Shown here: piece by piece, positions 9,138 through 17,733 of the stretch | Position numbering within the stretch: position 1 is the stretch's first letter | How the letters are laid out: every line of letters begins with the position of its first letter | Assembly: GCA_947628255.1 (NCBI GenBank) | Contig: CANQZE010000005.1 | Location: 1-32,076, forward strand | DNA from: an uncultured Clostridia bacterium | GTDB lineage: Bacteria > Bacillota > Clostridia > Christensenellales > CAG-917 | Direction: 5' to 3' | Length of the DNA: 32,076 nucleotides | Notes under the pieces: model-generated | What the model saw: the letters and a program-made list of their open reading frames with translations, nothing else | Told to the model about the DNA's origin: nothing | Databases searched by the model: none | Position numbers and translations under genes: made by a program

Positions 9138-9297
9138 AATTTCTCCCTTTCAAATAATTGTAAATATATGATAACAAAAATTCTAAGTGATTACAATATA
9201 AAAAAGACGACGATTTCAAAAAAATCCGACCGAAAATAAAAAAATGCGAAAAAACGCTGTACAATTCGCGAGAATTTGATTATAATGTACAGGCAAT

Positions 9298-9374
9298 CTG
9301 GGTGTGGCGCAGTTTGGTAGCGCGCATGAATGGGGTTCATGAGGCCGGAAGTTCAAGTCTTCTCACCCAGACCA
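9298..9374 (+). tRNA. tRNA-Pro (anticodon GGG), CCA encoded
   Basis: CTGGGTG/CACCCAG acceptor, GCGC D-stem, CATGA-ATGGGGT-TCATG anticodon arm, GGAAG-TTCAAGT-CTTCT T-arm, ACCA end. Confidence 0.92.
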
Positions 9375-9378
9375 GACC

Positions 9379-9411
9379 AAAAAAGCACGTAAAGACCTTG
9401 CGTGCTTTTTG
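9379..9411 (+). terminator. Terminator after tRNA-Pro
   Basis: AAAAAAGCACG...CGTGCTTTTT stem-loop with T run. Confidence 0.75.
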
Positions 9412-9417
9412 TTTTGC

Positions 9418-9454
9418 AAAAAACGGCGGCGGGATATACCGTCGTCGTTTTTTT
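9418..9454. terminator. Probable bidirectional terminator
   Basis: AAAAAACGGCGGCGG-gatata-CCGTCGTCGTTTTTTT. Confidence 0.65.
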
Positions 9455-9488
9455 GTGCGCATTTTGCGGGCGATTTTTTGCGGGAAGC

Positions 9489-10430
9489 TCAATAAGCGCT
9501 GTTCAAAGCAAGTTCACGATATTCTGCGACTGCGATGTTGTCAATGTAAGATAAATAGCCGTATTGTAGCTCGTGCAGATATTCTCTTTGGCTTTTGCAA
9601 GTACCAGTATGTCCACCCATTGATAATGTAACAATCTTATCACCAACAAGCATGGTTATATCAGTTCCGATACCACTAGTTGTTGAATTAAATTCTGTTG
9701 TATTGATAACTTTGTAGTTGATGATCTCGCTTGAAGTTATGCCGCGGCTAGTCAAAAAGTCGTGGACTTTTGGCTGCGACAGCGCATAAGCGCAAATATC
9801 CTCAGGCACGCCATGCTCCGTGATACGGGTTTTTCCCACAGCAAAAGTAAAATCAACATTTTCATTATCAATTATTTGTGAATTGCATTCTTTATATGTA
9901 CTGCATGCTTGATAGGCTTGACAATTCCCAACAAAAAATATATTCATATTATTTCTAATACAGGCGAAAAAAATATTTCCATCATTATGATTTGTAGCGA
10001 GTATATCAACATTTAATATGCGAAATCTTTCATTTGTTATGCCTTTATTATATATTTCTTCAATCAAACTTGGCAATTCTGCCTCAAATTTTGCTTTATA
10101 TTCTGCTTCGGTGGTGGTATCTTCGCTTGGCTGTTCCTGCTCTTCGGGTTGCTTTTGCTCTTCGGGTTGTTTTTGATCGTCAGGTTGTTTCTCCTCGTCG
10201 GGGGTTTCTTCTTCGTCGGGAGTTTCGATTTCGGGAGTGTTGTCGGGCGCGTTGTCGGGAGTGTTGTCGGGAGTGCTGTCGGGCGTAGAGTTGGGCGTGG
10301 AGTTTGGGACGGTCTGCTGTTTGTTGTTTGAGCGATCGAACAAACTGCATGCGGCAAGCGACATGCACAGCGCGGCGATCAAAACAACGCACGCCACGGC
10401 GCGCAAAAATGACAAATTGTGACTTTGCAT
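9489..10430 (-). CDS. Putative lipoprotein with T/P/D/E/Q low-complexity spacer and uncharacterised C-terminal domain
   Basis: Signal peptide MQSHNLSFLRAVACVVLIAALCMSLAAC (lipobox LAAC), then (P[N/D][S/N]TP) and EEQKQPEEQ repeats, then a globular domain; start revised to the internal Met with AGGAGG upstream. Confidence 0.8.
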   Translation of the reverse strand: MQSHNLSFLRAVACVVLIAALCMSLAACSLFDRSNNKQQTVPNSTPNSTPDSTPDNTPDNAPDNTPEIETPDEEETPDEEKQPDDQKQPEEQKQPEEQEQPSEDTTTEAEYKAKFEAELPSLIEEIYNKGITNERFRILNVDILATNHNDGNIFFACIRNNMNIFFVGNCQAYQACSTYKECNSQIIDNENVDFTFAVGKTRITEHGVPEDICAYALSQPKVHDFLTSRGITSSEIINYKVINTTEFNSTTSGIGTDITMLVGDKIVTLSMGGHTGTCKSQREYLHELQYGYLSYIDNIAVAEYRELALNSAY

Positions 10431-10577
10431 ATTTCCTCCTTTTGCGGCTCTTGACATTGCGCGGGCGCAAATTTCATCGCCGCCAAAGCGTTTATTTGCG
10501 ATATCTTGCTTGCGCACCCTTTGCCTTGCCAAAACGCTACTTTTGCAAGATTTGCATTACGTTTGTTGGCAAAATGC

Positions 10578-10758
10578 GGGATAAAATATAAGGTGCGCCG
10601 CTATGAGCGACGCACCGCAACTTGCCTTCGCCCATAGGTTGCGACACCATCAAATACGTGCGAAACATAATGCACTCTGAAAGAGCTTGGCAAAATTGCC
10701 ACCGCGAAAGAGTCCATTGTTTCGCTGATTGCAAAAACAAAATATGATGATGTCGCAA
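10578..10758 (-). ncRNA. ssrS: Candidate structured ncRNA, 6S RNA-like
   Basis: Minus strand: own promoter, 14-bp closing stem TTGCGACATCATCA/TGATGGTGTCGCAA, large internal bubble, GCGAAACA/TGTTTCGC and ATGGACTCT/AGAGTGCAT stems, apical GGCAATTTTGCC, 3' terminator hairpin; ~180 nt. Confidence 0.6.
10592..10616 (-). terminator. 3' terminator hairpin of candidate ncRNA
   Basis: GGTGCGTCGCT-cat-AGCGGCGCACC followed on minus strand by TTATATTTTAT. Confidence 0.7.
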
Positions 10759-10762
10759 TGCT

Positions 10763-10791
10763 ATTCTAACATCTTTTGACGATTAAATCAA
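10763..10791 (-). promoter_or_regulatory. Promoter of candidate ncRNA
   Basis: Minus strand TTGATT-17 nt-TAGAAT directly upstream of the closing stem. Confidence 0.7.
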
Positions 10792-10877
10792 CAATTTGCA
10801 AAAATTTATCTCAAAGTGCAAAGTACATTCCAAATGGAACTATTTTATATATAATACAAAAATACAATAAAAAACGT

Positions 10878-10906
10878 TTGACATTTTGCGCGGGGTTTGC
10901 TAAAGT
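10878..10906 (+). promoter_or_regulatory. Sigma-A promoter of rplU operon
   Basis: TTGACA-17 nt-TAAAGT. Confidence 0.8.
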
Positions 10907-10911
10907 AGAGG

Positions 10912-10994
10912 TCGAGCCGCTCGGAAGTGGTTTTTTAAGCTGTCCCGATTGTCGGGCGCACCACGACGGCGAGACTGGTCAGAGGAGGTATAGT
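10912..10994 (+). promoter_or_regulatory. Structured 5' leader of rplU (possible L21 leader)
   Basis: ~80-nt UTR between promoter and ATG with hairpin CCCGA-ttg-TCGGG and other pairing potential; position matches known Firmicutes L21 leaders. Confidence 0.45.
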
Positions 10995-11300
10995 ATGTAC
11001 GCAATCGTTGAATGCGGCGGCAAACAGTACAAGGTCGAGAAGGATATGCTGGTCAAGGTCGAGAAGCTCGACGCGGAGATCGGCGCTGAGGTCGAACTCA
11101 AAGTTCTGCTTGTTGCAAACGAGAACGGAGTCAAAGCGGGCAAAGAGGCAGAAGGCTGCAAGGTCAAAGCAGTTGTCACAAAGCAGGACAAGTTCGCGAA
11201 GATCCTCGTTTTCCACTACAAAGCAAAGAAGCAAATCAGAAAGCGTCAAGGCCATCGTCAGCCCTACACAGAGCTGAAGATCGTGGCGATCGAGGGCTAA
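10995..11300 (+). CDS. rplU: 50S ribosomal protein L21
   Basis: MYAIVECGGKQYKVEKDMLVKVEKLDAEIGAEVEL...KKQIRKRQGHRQPYTELKI; true start at 10995 with SD GAGGAGG. Confidence 0.98.
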   Translation: MYAIVECGGKQYKVEKDMLVKVEKLDAEIGAEVELKVLLVANENGVKAGKEAEGCKVKAVVTKQDKFAKILVFHYKAKKQIRKRQGHRQPYTELKIVAIEG

Positions 11301-11630
11301 ATGCTCACGGTTCGGTTTTTGAAAGAGAATGACAAATTTGTCGGCATAGAGTGCAACGGCCATTGCGAGTATGCCGATGAGGGCGCGGACATCGTCTGCG
11401 CGGCGGCAAGCTCCGTCATTCAAACGGCTGTGCTGGGCGTCATCAGGCTTTTGGGCTTGAACATAGGCTATGAGACTGACGACGAGAAGGGATATCTCAA
11501 GGCGATCTTGCCAAAGGATATTTCCGAGGGCGACCTGCACGACGCGGATATCATCTTCAAAACCGCATATCTCGGGGTGTCCGACCTCTATGAAACTTAT
11601 TCGGACTTCATATCTTTGGAGGTAAAGTAA
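11301..11630 (+). CDS. prp: Ribosomal-processing cysteine protease Prp
   Basis: [27 protein letters not shown], located between rplU and rpmA. Confidence 0.95.
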   Translation: MLTVRFLKENDKFVGIECNGHCEYADEGADIVCAAASSVIQTAVLGVIRLLGLNIGYETDDEKGYLKAILPKDISEGDLHDADIIFKTAYLGVSDLYETYSDFISLEVK

Positions 11631-11631
11631 T

Positions 11632-11910
11632 ATGTTTATCAATATACAACTGTTCGCTCACAAAAAAGGTTCCGGTTCTTCTCACAACGGACGTGAGAGT
11701 GCGGCAAAGCGCCTCGGTCCCAAGCGTGCAGACGGACAATTTGTGCTTGCAGGCAACATCCTCGTTCGCCAAAGAGGCACAAAGTATCATCCGGGCAACA
11801 ACGTCTCTATCGGCAAGGACGACACGCTCTTTGCTCTCATCGACGGCGTCGTGAAATTCGAGCGCGTCGGCAAGGATCGCAAGCAAGTGTCTGTGTACGC
11901 CGCAGAATGA
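11632..11910 (+). CDS. rpmA: 50S ribosomal protein L27 with Prp-cleavable N-terminal extension
   Basis: [55 protein letters not shown]. Confidence 0.98.
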   Translation: MFINIQLFAHKKGSGSSHNGRESAAKRLGPKRADGQFVLAGNILVRQRGTKYHPGNNVSIGKDDTLFALIDGVVKFERVGKDRKQVSVYAAE

Positions 11911-11919
11911 GTCATCCGC

Positions 11920-11949
11920 CGCGCCGTCTTCGGACGGCGCGATTTTTTT
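11920..11949 (+). terminator. Rho-independent terminator of rplU-prp-rpmA
   Basis: CGCGCCGTC-TTCG-GACGGCGCG-ATTTTTTT. Confidence 0.92.
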
Positions 11950-12053
11950 ATGACAAGCGCCGATTTTGACGTCGTCGGGTCGGCAATCTTTTGAAAAAAG
12001 GCAATTTGAGCCTCGCGGGACATTCTCCGCTCAACTTGCGCAACAACAACTTT

Positions 12054-12884
12054 ATGACTACGTTTTCGCTTGAAAAAACCCCTTATTTTGACATTGCCGC
12101 CACCCTCGAATGCGGGCAGGTGTTTCGCTTTGTTCCCATCGACGGAGGCTACAGAGTGTGCGCGACGAGTCATCGCGCGGACGTCTTGGACAGGGGCGAC
12201 CATTATGACGTCATCTGCGACGACGCCGATTTTTTCAAGCGCTATTTCGATTTTGACACAGACTATGCCGCAATACAGGCGGGGCTTGAGGACGGCGGCG
12301 CGTTGAGCGAGGCGATCGCGTTCGGACGAGGCATACACATTTTGAGGCAGGACCCCATCGAGACCATCTTCTCTTTTATAGTGTCTCAAAACAACCACAT
12401 CCCGCGTATCAAGGGCATAATCGAGCGCATATGCGAGGCGCTCGGCGAGGACAAGGGCGGATATTTTGCGTTTCCGACTCTCGAAGCGCTTGCGAGCGCG
12501 GGCGAAGATTTTTATGCGAGCATAGGCGCGGGCTATCGCGCGGCATATCTTGACAGAGCGGCAAAGGCGATGCTCGTCGTCGATCTCGAGGGCTGGAGCC
12601 GCCTCGACACGCCGACCCTCAGAGCGCAACTTCTCGCGATGTACGGCGTCGGGCGCAAAGTCGCGGATTGCATCTTGCTGTTCGGCTTCAACAGGTTTGA
12701 CGTTTTTCCCGTTGACACGTGGATCAAAAAGGTGTATGCGGATGTCTATCCCGATATGCCTGCCGACAAAATGTCAACTTTATTGGTGCAAAAATACGGA
12801 AAATATGCGGGTTTTGTGCAACAATGGCTATTTTATTTCAAAAGAACAAAAAAAACTATGGACAAATCGAATATTTTAAGTTAG
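12054..12884 (+). CDS. ogg: 8-oxoguanine DNA glycosylase (HhH-GPD)
   Basis: ECGQVFRF, DPIETIFSFIVSQNNHIPRIKGIIERIC, HhH YGVGRKVADCILLFGFNRFDVFPVDTWIKK (catalytic Lys/Asp context). Confidence 0.92.
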   Translation: MTTFSLEKTPYFDIAATLECGQVFRFVPIDGGYRVCATSHRADVLDRGDHYDVICDDADFFKRYFDFDTDYAAIQAGLEDGGALSEAIAFGRGIHILRQDPIETIFSFIVSQNNHIPRIKGIIERICEALGEDKGGYFAFPTLEALASAGEDFYASIGAGYRAAYLDRAAKAMLVVDLEGWSRLDTPTLRAQLLAMYGVGRKVADCILLFGFNRFDVFPVDTWIKKVYADVYPDMPADKMSTLLVQKYGKYAGFVQQWLFYFKRTKKTMDKSNILS

Positions 12885-12943
12885 AATAAATTTATAATAT
12901 AAAAGAATGCGCAACTCATTGCAGAGTTGACAAGGAGAAGATT

Positions 12944-13645
12944 ATGGCAGCAACAAAAAAGTATGTGGTTCTTGCAGACATCGAGAGCGTTCGCGTTCCT
13001 TTCACGGTGTTTGAGTCCGCTCTTGAGGAGCTTTCCCGCTACGGCGAGATCGCCGCGTGCAAATTCTATGGCTATTCCGCAAAGCGCACAAAGGATTATG
13101 GTGAGTTCATTCAGGAGAACAGCTATGACGCGCTCTCGGCGCTCCCCAAGAAGAGAAAGGGTAAACTCGATTTGCGCCAAGTCATCGACGCGGCAAGACT
13201 TGCTCAGTTCCCCAACATCGACGGCTTCTTCATCATCTACGGCAACGGCGACATCACTCCGCTCATCGCGTATCTCAAGGCATATGGCAAGGACGTCGTC
13301 GCAGGCGTCATTGAGCAGGACAAGAATTCCGTGCTGTGCAACAAGGTCATTATGCTCAACAACAATGCCACAAGTCAGGTCGTGCTCAACGCGGGCTACA
13401 AGAAGACGGGCGCTCCTCAACCCAAGAAGGTCGCTCCTCAACGTCCCACTCCCGTGCAGACCGCACCTCAACCCGCTCCTCAACCCGCACCGCAACCTCA
13501 ATATCAACCGCCTCAGCAGCCCGTCTATCAGCAACCCGCGTACCAGCCCGCTCCTCAACCGGTAGCGCCCGCAGGTCCCAGCGACGCGGAACAGGCTCAG
13601 ATGGCTTTGTTGCTCGAGCAATTCAATAAGATCCTCGGAGAGTGA
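12944..13645 (+). CDS. NYN-domain (LabA/PIN-like) putative ribonuclease with Pro/Gln-rich C-terminal tail
   Basis: YVVLADIESVRVPFTVFESAL, LDLRQVIDAARLAQFPNIDGFFIIYGNGDITPLIAYLKAYGKDVV; PQPAPQPAPQPQYQPPQQPVYQQPAYQP tail; SD AAGGAGAAG. Confidence 0.75.
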   Translation: MAATKKYVVLADIESVRVPFTVFESALEELSRYGEIAACKFYGYSAKRTKDYGEFIQENSYDALSALPKKRKGKLDLRQVIDAARLAQFPNIDGFFIIYGNGDITPLIAYLKAYGKDVVAGVIEQDKNSVLCNKVIMLNNNATSQVVLNAGYKKTGAPQPKKVAPQRPTPVQTAPQPAPQPAPQPQYQPPQQPVYQQPAYQPAPQPVAPAGPSDAEQAQMALLLEQFNKILGE

Positions 13646-13761
13646 TCTCAAAGGACGCTCCGTGCAAAAACTTTGCGCTTGAAAAATGTCCCGCGGCTGC
13701 ATAAACCTCGGGACGTCGGCGTGTATAACTGTTTGGGATGACGGCAAGTCGTCCCATTTAT

Positions 13762-13796
13762 AAAAAAAAAATATGGCGGCGAGCCATATTTTTTTT
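13762..13796. terminator. Bidirectional terminator between NYN gene and folA
   Basis: AAAAAAAAA-ATATGGC-GGCGA-GCCATAT-TTTTTTT. Confidence 0.88.
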
Positions 13797-13830
13797 GTAA
13801 CCGTATTTTTTCAGTTTGCGGTTCAAAAGA

Positions 13831-14343
13831 TCAAAAGGGCAAAGTCGCGGAGTTTTTGTAGGTGCAGAACGAAATTTTGTATCCGTTGTCGTCGATGGGA
13901 GGTTCGCTTGCGACCTGCCGCCAATTTTCAAGCGCGTCGAGATTGTCGAGAAACACCGTCGCGCCGCCATCCGCGTCAACTTTGGTGATGATCGCCTCTT
14001 CGCAGTAGGGTAGCATTGTGCGATACATCATCGCGCCGCCGATGACAAAGACGTCCTCGGGAGAATGTTTTTTCACCTCTGCGGACATCTCCTCGAGGGA
14101 GCGGACAAGGATATATCCTTTCTCGCTCGCGTCGGCGTCGCTTCCTTCGGGATAGAGTACGATATTCACCCGCCCTTTGAGAGGCATCCCGCCGGGAAGA
14201 GAGCGCAGAGTGTTGTAGCCCATCAGCACCGTCTTGCCGCGCGTGTAGCTCACAAAATGGCGCATATCCTCCTTGAGGTCGAAAAGCAAGCCGTTATTTT
14301 TGCCTATCCCCCAATTTTTGTCCACCGCAACGATCAATTTCAT
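13831..14343 (-). CDS. folA: Dihydrofolate reductase
   Basis: MKLIVAVDKNWGIGKNNGLLFDLKEDMRHF...KTVLMGYNTLRSLP...VFVIGGAMMYRTMLPYCEEAIITKV. Confidence 0.97.
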   Translation of the reverse strand: MKLIVAVDKNWGIGKNNGLLFDLKEDMRHFVSYTRGKTVLMGYNTLRSLPGGMPLKGRVNIVLYPEGSDADASEKGYILVRSLEEMSAEVKKHSPEDVFVIGGAMMYRTMLPYCEEAIITKVDADGGATVFLDNLDALENWRQVASEPPIDDNGYKISFCTYKNSATLPF

Positions 14344-15170
14344 ATCGCGACCTCGATCTTCTTGTCCAACTTTGTGTATTGATAATTTTCAAGTTCGAAG
14401 TCGGCAAGCGTAAAGTCATAGAAGTTTTTGATGTCGGGATTCATTTTGAAAGTCGGGGCGGGGTACTGCGGGTTGCGAAGTATCTCTTCCACGATGGGAA
14501 TGTGGCGATCGTAGATGTGGGCGTCGCTGATCACGTGCACCAACTCTCCGACTTCCAGCCCGCTGACTTGCGCCATCATATGCACCAGAACAGCGTATTG
14601 CACGACGTTCCAGTTGTTGGCGGTGAGAGTGTCCTGACTGCGTTGATTGAGTATGGCGTTGAGCTTGTTGCCCGTGACGTTGAATGTCATCGAATAGGCG
14701 CAAGGATATAGGTGCATTTCGTGCAGGTCCGCAAAATTGTAGATGTTTGTCATTATGCGGCGGGAGCTTGGATTGTGCTTCAGATCATAGATGACTCTGT
14801 CGACTTGATCGAATTCGCCTTCGGGGTAGATGTGCTTGATGCCCAGCTGATAGCCGTATGCTTTGCCTATCGAGCCGCTCTCGTCCGCCCAACTGTCCCA
14901 GATGTGGGAGTTGAGATCGCGCACGTTGTTGGATTTCTTCTGCCATATCCAAAGCAATTCGTCAACGGCGGATTTGAACGCCGTCCTTCTGAGCGTGATG
15001 ATGGGAAACTCCTTGCTCAGGTCGTAGCGATTGACTATGCAGAATTTTTTAATTGTGTGCGCGGGAGTTCCGTCCTCCCATCTCGGACGGACGGGAAGAT
15101 CGCGATCGGACACGCCGTTGTCGATGATGTCGCGGCAAGTCGAAATGAAAATTTTGTCCGCAATACTCAT
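14340..15170 (-). CDS. thyA: Thymidylate synthase (ThyA; B. subtilis ThyA/phage phi3T-like subtype)
   Basis: RRTAFKSAVDELLWIWQKKSNNV, HLYPCAYSMTFNV (catalytic Cys), ILNQRSQDTLTANNWNVVQYAVLVHMMAQ; ATGA overlap with folA. Confidence 0.95.
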   Translation of the reverse strand: MSIADKIFISTCRDIIDNGVSDRDLPVRPRWEDGTPAHTIKKFCIVNRYDLSKEFPIITLRRTAFKSAVDELLWIWQKKSNNVRDLNSHIWDSWADESGSIGKAYGYQLGIKHIYPEGEFDQVDRVIYDLKHNPSSRRIMTNIYNFADLHEMHLYPCAYSMTFNVTGNKLNAILNQRSQDTLTANNWNVVQYAVLVHMMAQVSGLEVGELVHVISDAHIYDRHIPIVEEILRNPQYPAPTFKMNPDIKNFYDFTLADFELENYQYTKLDKKIEVAI

Positions 15171-15246
15171 TATAAAAATACCTCTTGATCATAATTTGGC
15201 ACTTTACAGCGCAAAAATCACGCTATAAAGTGCCGTATTTGCAATT

Positions 15247-17013
15247 TCAGTCCTTGATGACAAGTTGCTCGTTGAGCGCTTTGACCATATCGACGGGGAG
15301 CTTGATCTCCTTTCTGTCATAGGTCACAAGGCCGTTGATCTCCTCCTCGACGTCGCTCACCTGGGTGTACACTGTGGCGCTCAATCCCTTCGCAACGTTG
15401 GGAATTATGCGCTTTTCATACAGCTTTTTGAACGCCTTCGCAAGCGATTCAGGACTCTTGTAGATGCGATATCCGAAAGACTTTTTGGGGGAGAATACGT
15501 GGCCGTCCACCTTGTAGGAATATCCGCCGAACTCGGAAAGCACGCGGCAACGCTTCTCGAAGCGCGGCACCGTGATGGGACGGAAATAGATGTGCTGAGA
15601 CTTTGTGTCCGAGCTGTCCTTGCCTTGATCGTTCCAGCCCGAGACGCTGTCGATGAGGCGGGTGGGATCCTTTGCCTTCATATTGTTCGTTATGCGCACG
15701 CTGTCAAATTGTCCCCAACCTTCGTTGAACGGGACCCAGCAGCAGAGGCTGACGCAGTTTTTGAGATAGTTCATCGTGATGTCGACCTCTCTTTCAAACT
15801 CGTCTCTGCCTTCCTTGTCCGCGCGGGCGAGCTTTTTGTAGGCGCGCTCGTTGTCATCCTTGATGTGGATGCCGACAAAAGCCAACACGCCGATATAGAG
15901 CATATTGTATTTTGTGCCGCCCGTGACCATATCCTGCCACACGAGGATGCCCTCTTTGTCGCAGTGATAGTACCATCTGAGAGGCTCGATCTTGATGTGC
16001 TTTCTGATCATATTGAAGCCCATCGACTTGACAAGTTTGACGTCGTATTCCAGCGCCTTGTTTTCGGGAGGAGTGAGCATCCCGTCGGACCAATAGCCTT
16101 GATCGAGCACGCCGCTCATAAAGTAGGGCTTGTTGTTGAGCGCCATACGCTTGAAGCCCTTGCTGTCCGTCACAAAGCTGAATTTGCGCATTCCGAAATA
16201 GGATTTGACGATATCCTCTCCGAGTTTGAAGGCGAGGCCGTACAGCTTGGGATTTTCGGGGGACCAAAGCTCGTAATTCTTCATCGGGATGTCGATCTCG
16301 TCGCCTTCGCAGATGACGGCGGCGAGCTGTTTTGTGCTGTCTATACCGTCAAGCACGAGGACTTCGACGGGAACATCTGCGCTCTTGTCGAATTTGAGCT
16401 TGACAAGGTCGTTGTCGATGTCGGGGATGATCGTGACGTCCTTGAGATATGCCTCGGGCATACTCTCCATCCAAACGCTTTGCCATATGCCCGATTGAGG
16501 AGTGTACCAGATGCCGCCGCGCTTGATCGACTGTTTGGCGTGAGTGTGATAGCTTGTGTCGGACGGGTCTGTCACCTCGATGTCGATGACGTTTGCCCCG
16601 GGTTTGATCATATCGCTGATGTCAAAGCTGAAGGGCATATAACCGCCGCTGTGTTCGCCGACCGTCTGCCCGTTCAATGTGACTCTGCACCAAAAGTCCA
16701 CCGCGCCGAAGTTGATGAATGTGCGCGACTTGATAAACTCCGCGGGAACTTCGAAAGAGCGATGATAATAGAGCTTGTCGTCGGGGGTGACCACAGTGCC
16801 TTCGGGAAGCCCGCTGAGCAGACTTTCGGGGGAATACGGCACCAAGATCTTGCCTTGATATGCGCCCGAGAAAGTTTCGCTCTTGCGCAGGATCGCATAG
16901 TCCCACTTGCCGTTGAGCGTGAAATAGCTCTTCCTCTCAAACTGAGGGCGAGGGTATTCCGCAAGAGGCACTTCGCCCGGGTTGAACAATGTGTTTAATC
17001 TTACTGTTTCCAT
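15247..17013 (-). CDS. Glycoside hydrolase family 2 protein (beta-galactosidase/glucuronidase-like)
   Basis: GH2 sugar-binding N-terminus; MNYLKNCVSLCCWVPFNEGWGQFD (acid/base NEGW) and VLSEFGGYS (nucleophile); start at METVRL with GGAGG. Confidence 0.93.
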   Translation of the reverse strand: METVRLNTLFNPGEVPLAEYPRPQFERKSYFTLNGKWDYAILRKSETFSGAYQGKILVPYSPESLLSGLPEGTVVTPDDKLYYHRSFEVPAEFIKSRTFINFGAVDFWCRVTLNGQTVGEHSGGYMPFSFDISDMIKPGANVIDIEVTDPSDTSYHTHAKQSIKRGGIWYTPQSGIWQSVWMESMPEAYLKDVTIIPDIDNDLVKLKFDKSADVPVEVLVLDGIDSTKQLAAVICEGDEIDIPMKNYELWSPENPKLYGLAFKLGEDIVKSYFGMRKFSFVTDSKGFKRMALNNKPYFMSGVLDQGYWSDGMLTPPENKALEYDVKLVKSMGFNMIRKHIKIEPLRWYYHCDKEGILVWQDMVTGGTKYNMLYIGVLAFVGIHIKDDNERAYKKLARADKEGRDEFEREVDITMNYLKNCVSLCCWVPFNEGWGQFDSVRITNNMKAKDPTRLIDSVSGWNDQGKDSSDTKSQHIYFRPITVPRFEKRCRVLSEFGGYSYKVDGHVFSPKKSFGYRIYKSPESLAKAFKKLYEKRIIPNVAKGLSATVYTQVSDVEEEINGLVTYDRKEIKLPVDMVKALNEQLVIKD

Positions 17014-17109
17014 AAAATCCTCCATTATGTTTTATATTATAACATAATATATTGAGTCAAACAAGACAAAAATCAAAATTTATGTCGCAAGTGCGACAAA
17101 TAGTTTGTG

Positions 17110-17139
17110 TTGACTGTTTGACGTAAGTTGTGCTAATAT
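17110..17139 (+). promoter_or_regulatory. Promoter upstream of phosphodiesterase gene
   Basis: TTGACT-18 nt-TAATAT. Confidence 0.55.
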
Positions 17140-17156
17140 ATATGCGGAGGTCGATT

Positions 17157-17714
17157 ATGAAATTTTATATTTGTTCCGATATCCACGGAGCGGCGCCCAA
17201 ACTCGGCGCGTTGCTCGCAATGATTGGAAGCGAACTTGACGGAGGCAAAGCGAAACTTGTCGTGCTTGGAGACATCTACAATCACGGCCCGCGCAATCCC
17301 TTGCCGGAAGGATATGCTCCGATGGAAGTCGCAAACGCGCTCAACGCTCGCAAGGACGCGGTCATCGCCGTCAAGGGCAACTGCGACAGCGAGATCGACG
17401 AGACCATCAGCGAATTCAACATCTATCTCTTCTCCACCGTGGAGATCGGCGGGCGCAAGATCGTCTTTACGCACGGTCACAAGTGCAACCCCGCTATGCC
17501 GGACAAGTCGCTCAAGGCGGGGGATATCGTCTTTTACGGACACGAGCACAGGGTGGATCACAGGCTTATCGAGGGCGTGCATTACGTCTGCGTCGGCGGG
17601 CTTGGAATGGCGGCGGCAGGGTCAAAACCGAGCTATGCCGTGTTTGAAGGCAACAAAGTCGCCGTATATTCTATCGACGACGGCTCTTCGCTTTTGAGCT
17701 TCGAGTTGCAATGA
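17157..17714 (+). CDS. yfcE: YfcE/MJ0936-family phosphodiesterase (calcineurin-like)
   Basis: CSDIHG, VLGDIYNHGPRN, VKGNCDSEID, FTHGHKCNP, YGHEHR metallophosphoesterase motifs. Confidence 0.93.
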   Translation: MKFYICSDIHGAAPKLGALLAMIGSELDGGKAKLVVLGDIYNHGPRNPLPEGYAPMEVANALNARKDAVIAVKGNCDSEIDETISEFNIYLFSTVEIGGRKIVFTHGHKCNPAMPDKSLKAGDIVFYGHEHRVDHRLIEGVHYVCVGGLGMAAAGSKPSYAVFEGNKVAVYSIDDGSSLLSFELQ

Positions 17715-17733
17715 TTTTTCGCGACATAAAAAT

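Noticed and set aside
10237-10331. Repeats in gtgttgtcgggagtg... as a possible CRISPR or tandem DNA element
   Set aside because: In-frame coding repeats of the lipoprotein stalk (P-D/N-S/N-T); no spacers.
10537-10758. 73-aa minus-strand ORF over the candidate ncRNA
   Set aside because: No SD; the extended pairing and terminator explain the sequence better than coding.
10935-11642. 235-aa minus-strand ORF
   Set aside because: Antisense to rplU/prp, which are unmistakable.
13431-13570. CAACCCGCTCCTCAACCC-type repeats
   Set aside because: They encode the PQPAPQ tail of the NYN protein; not a CRISPR or independent repeat.
15199-15236. GGCACTTTACAGCG...CGCTATAAAGTGCC inverted repeat between GH2 and thyA as a novel element
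   Set aside because: Most simply an intergenic hairpin/weak terminator or operator; a single occurrence with no further support.
15265-16998. 577-aa plus-strand ORF opposite the GH2 gene
   Set aside because: Mirror-frame shadow of a well-supported GH2 enzyme; no RBS or domain.
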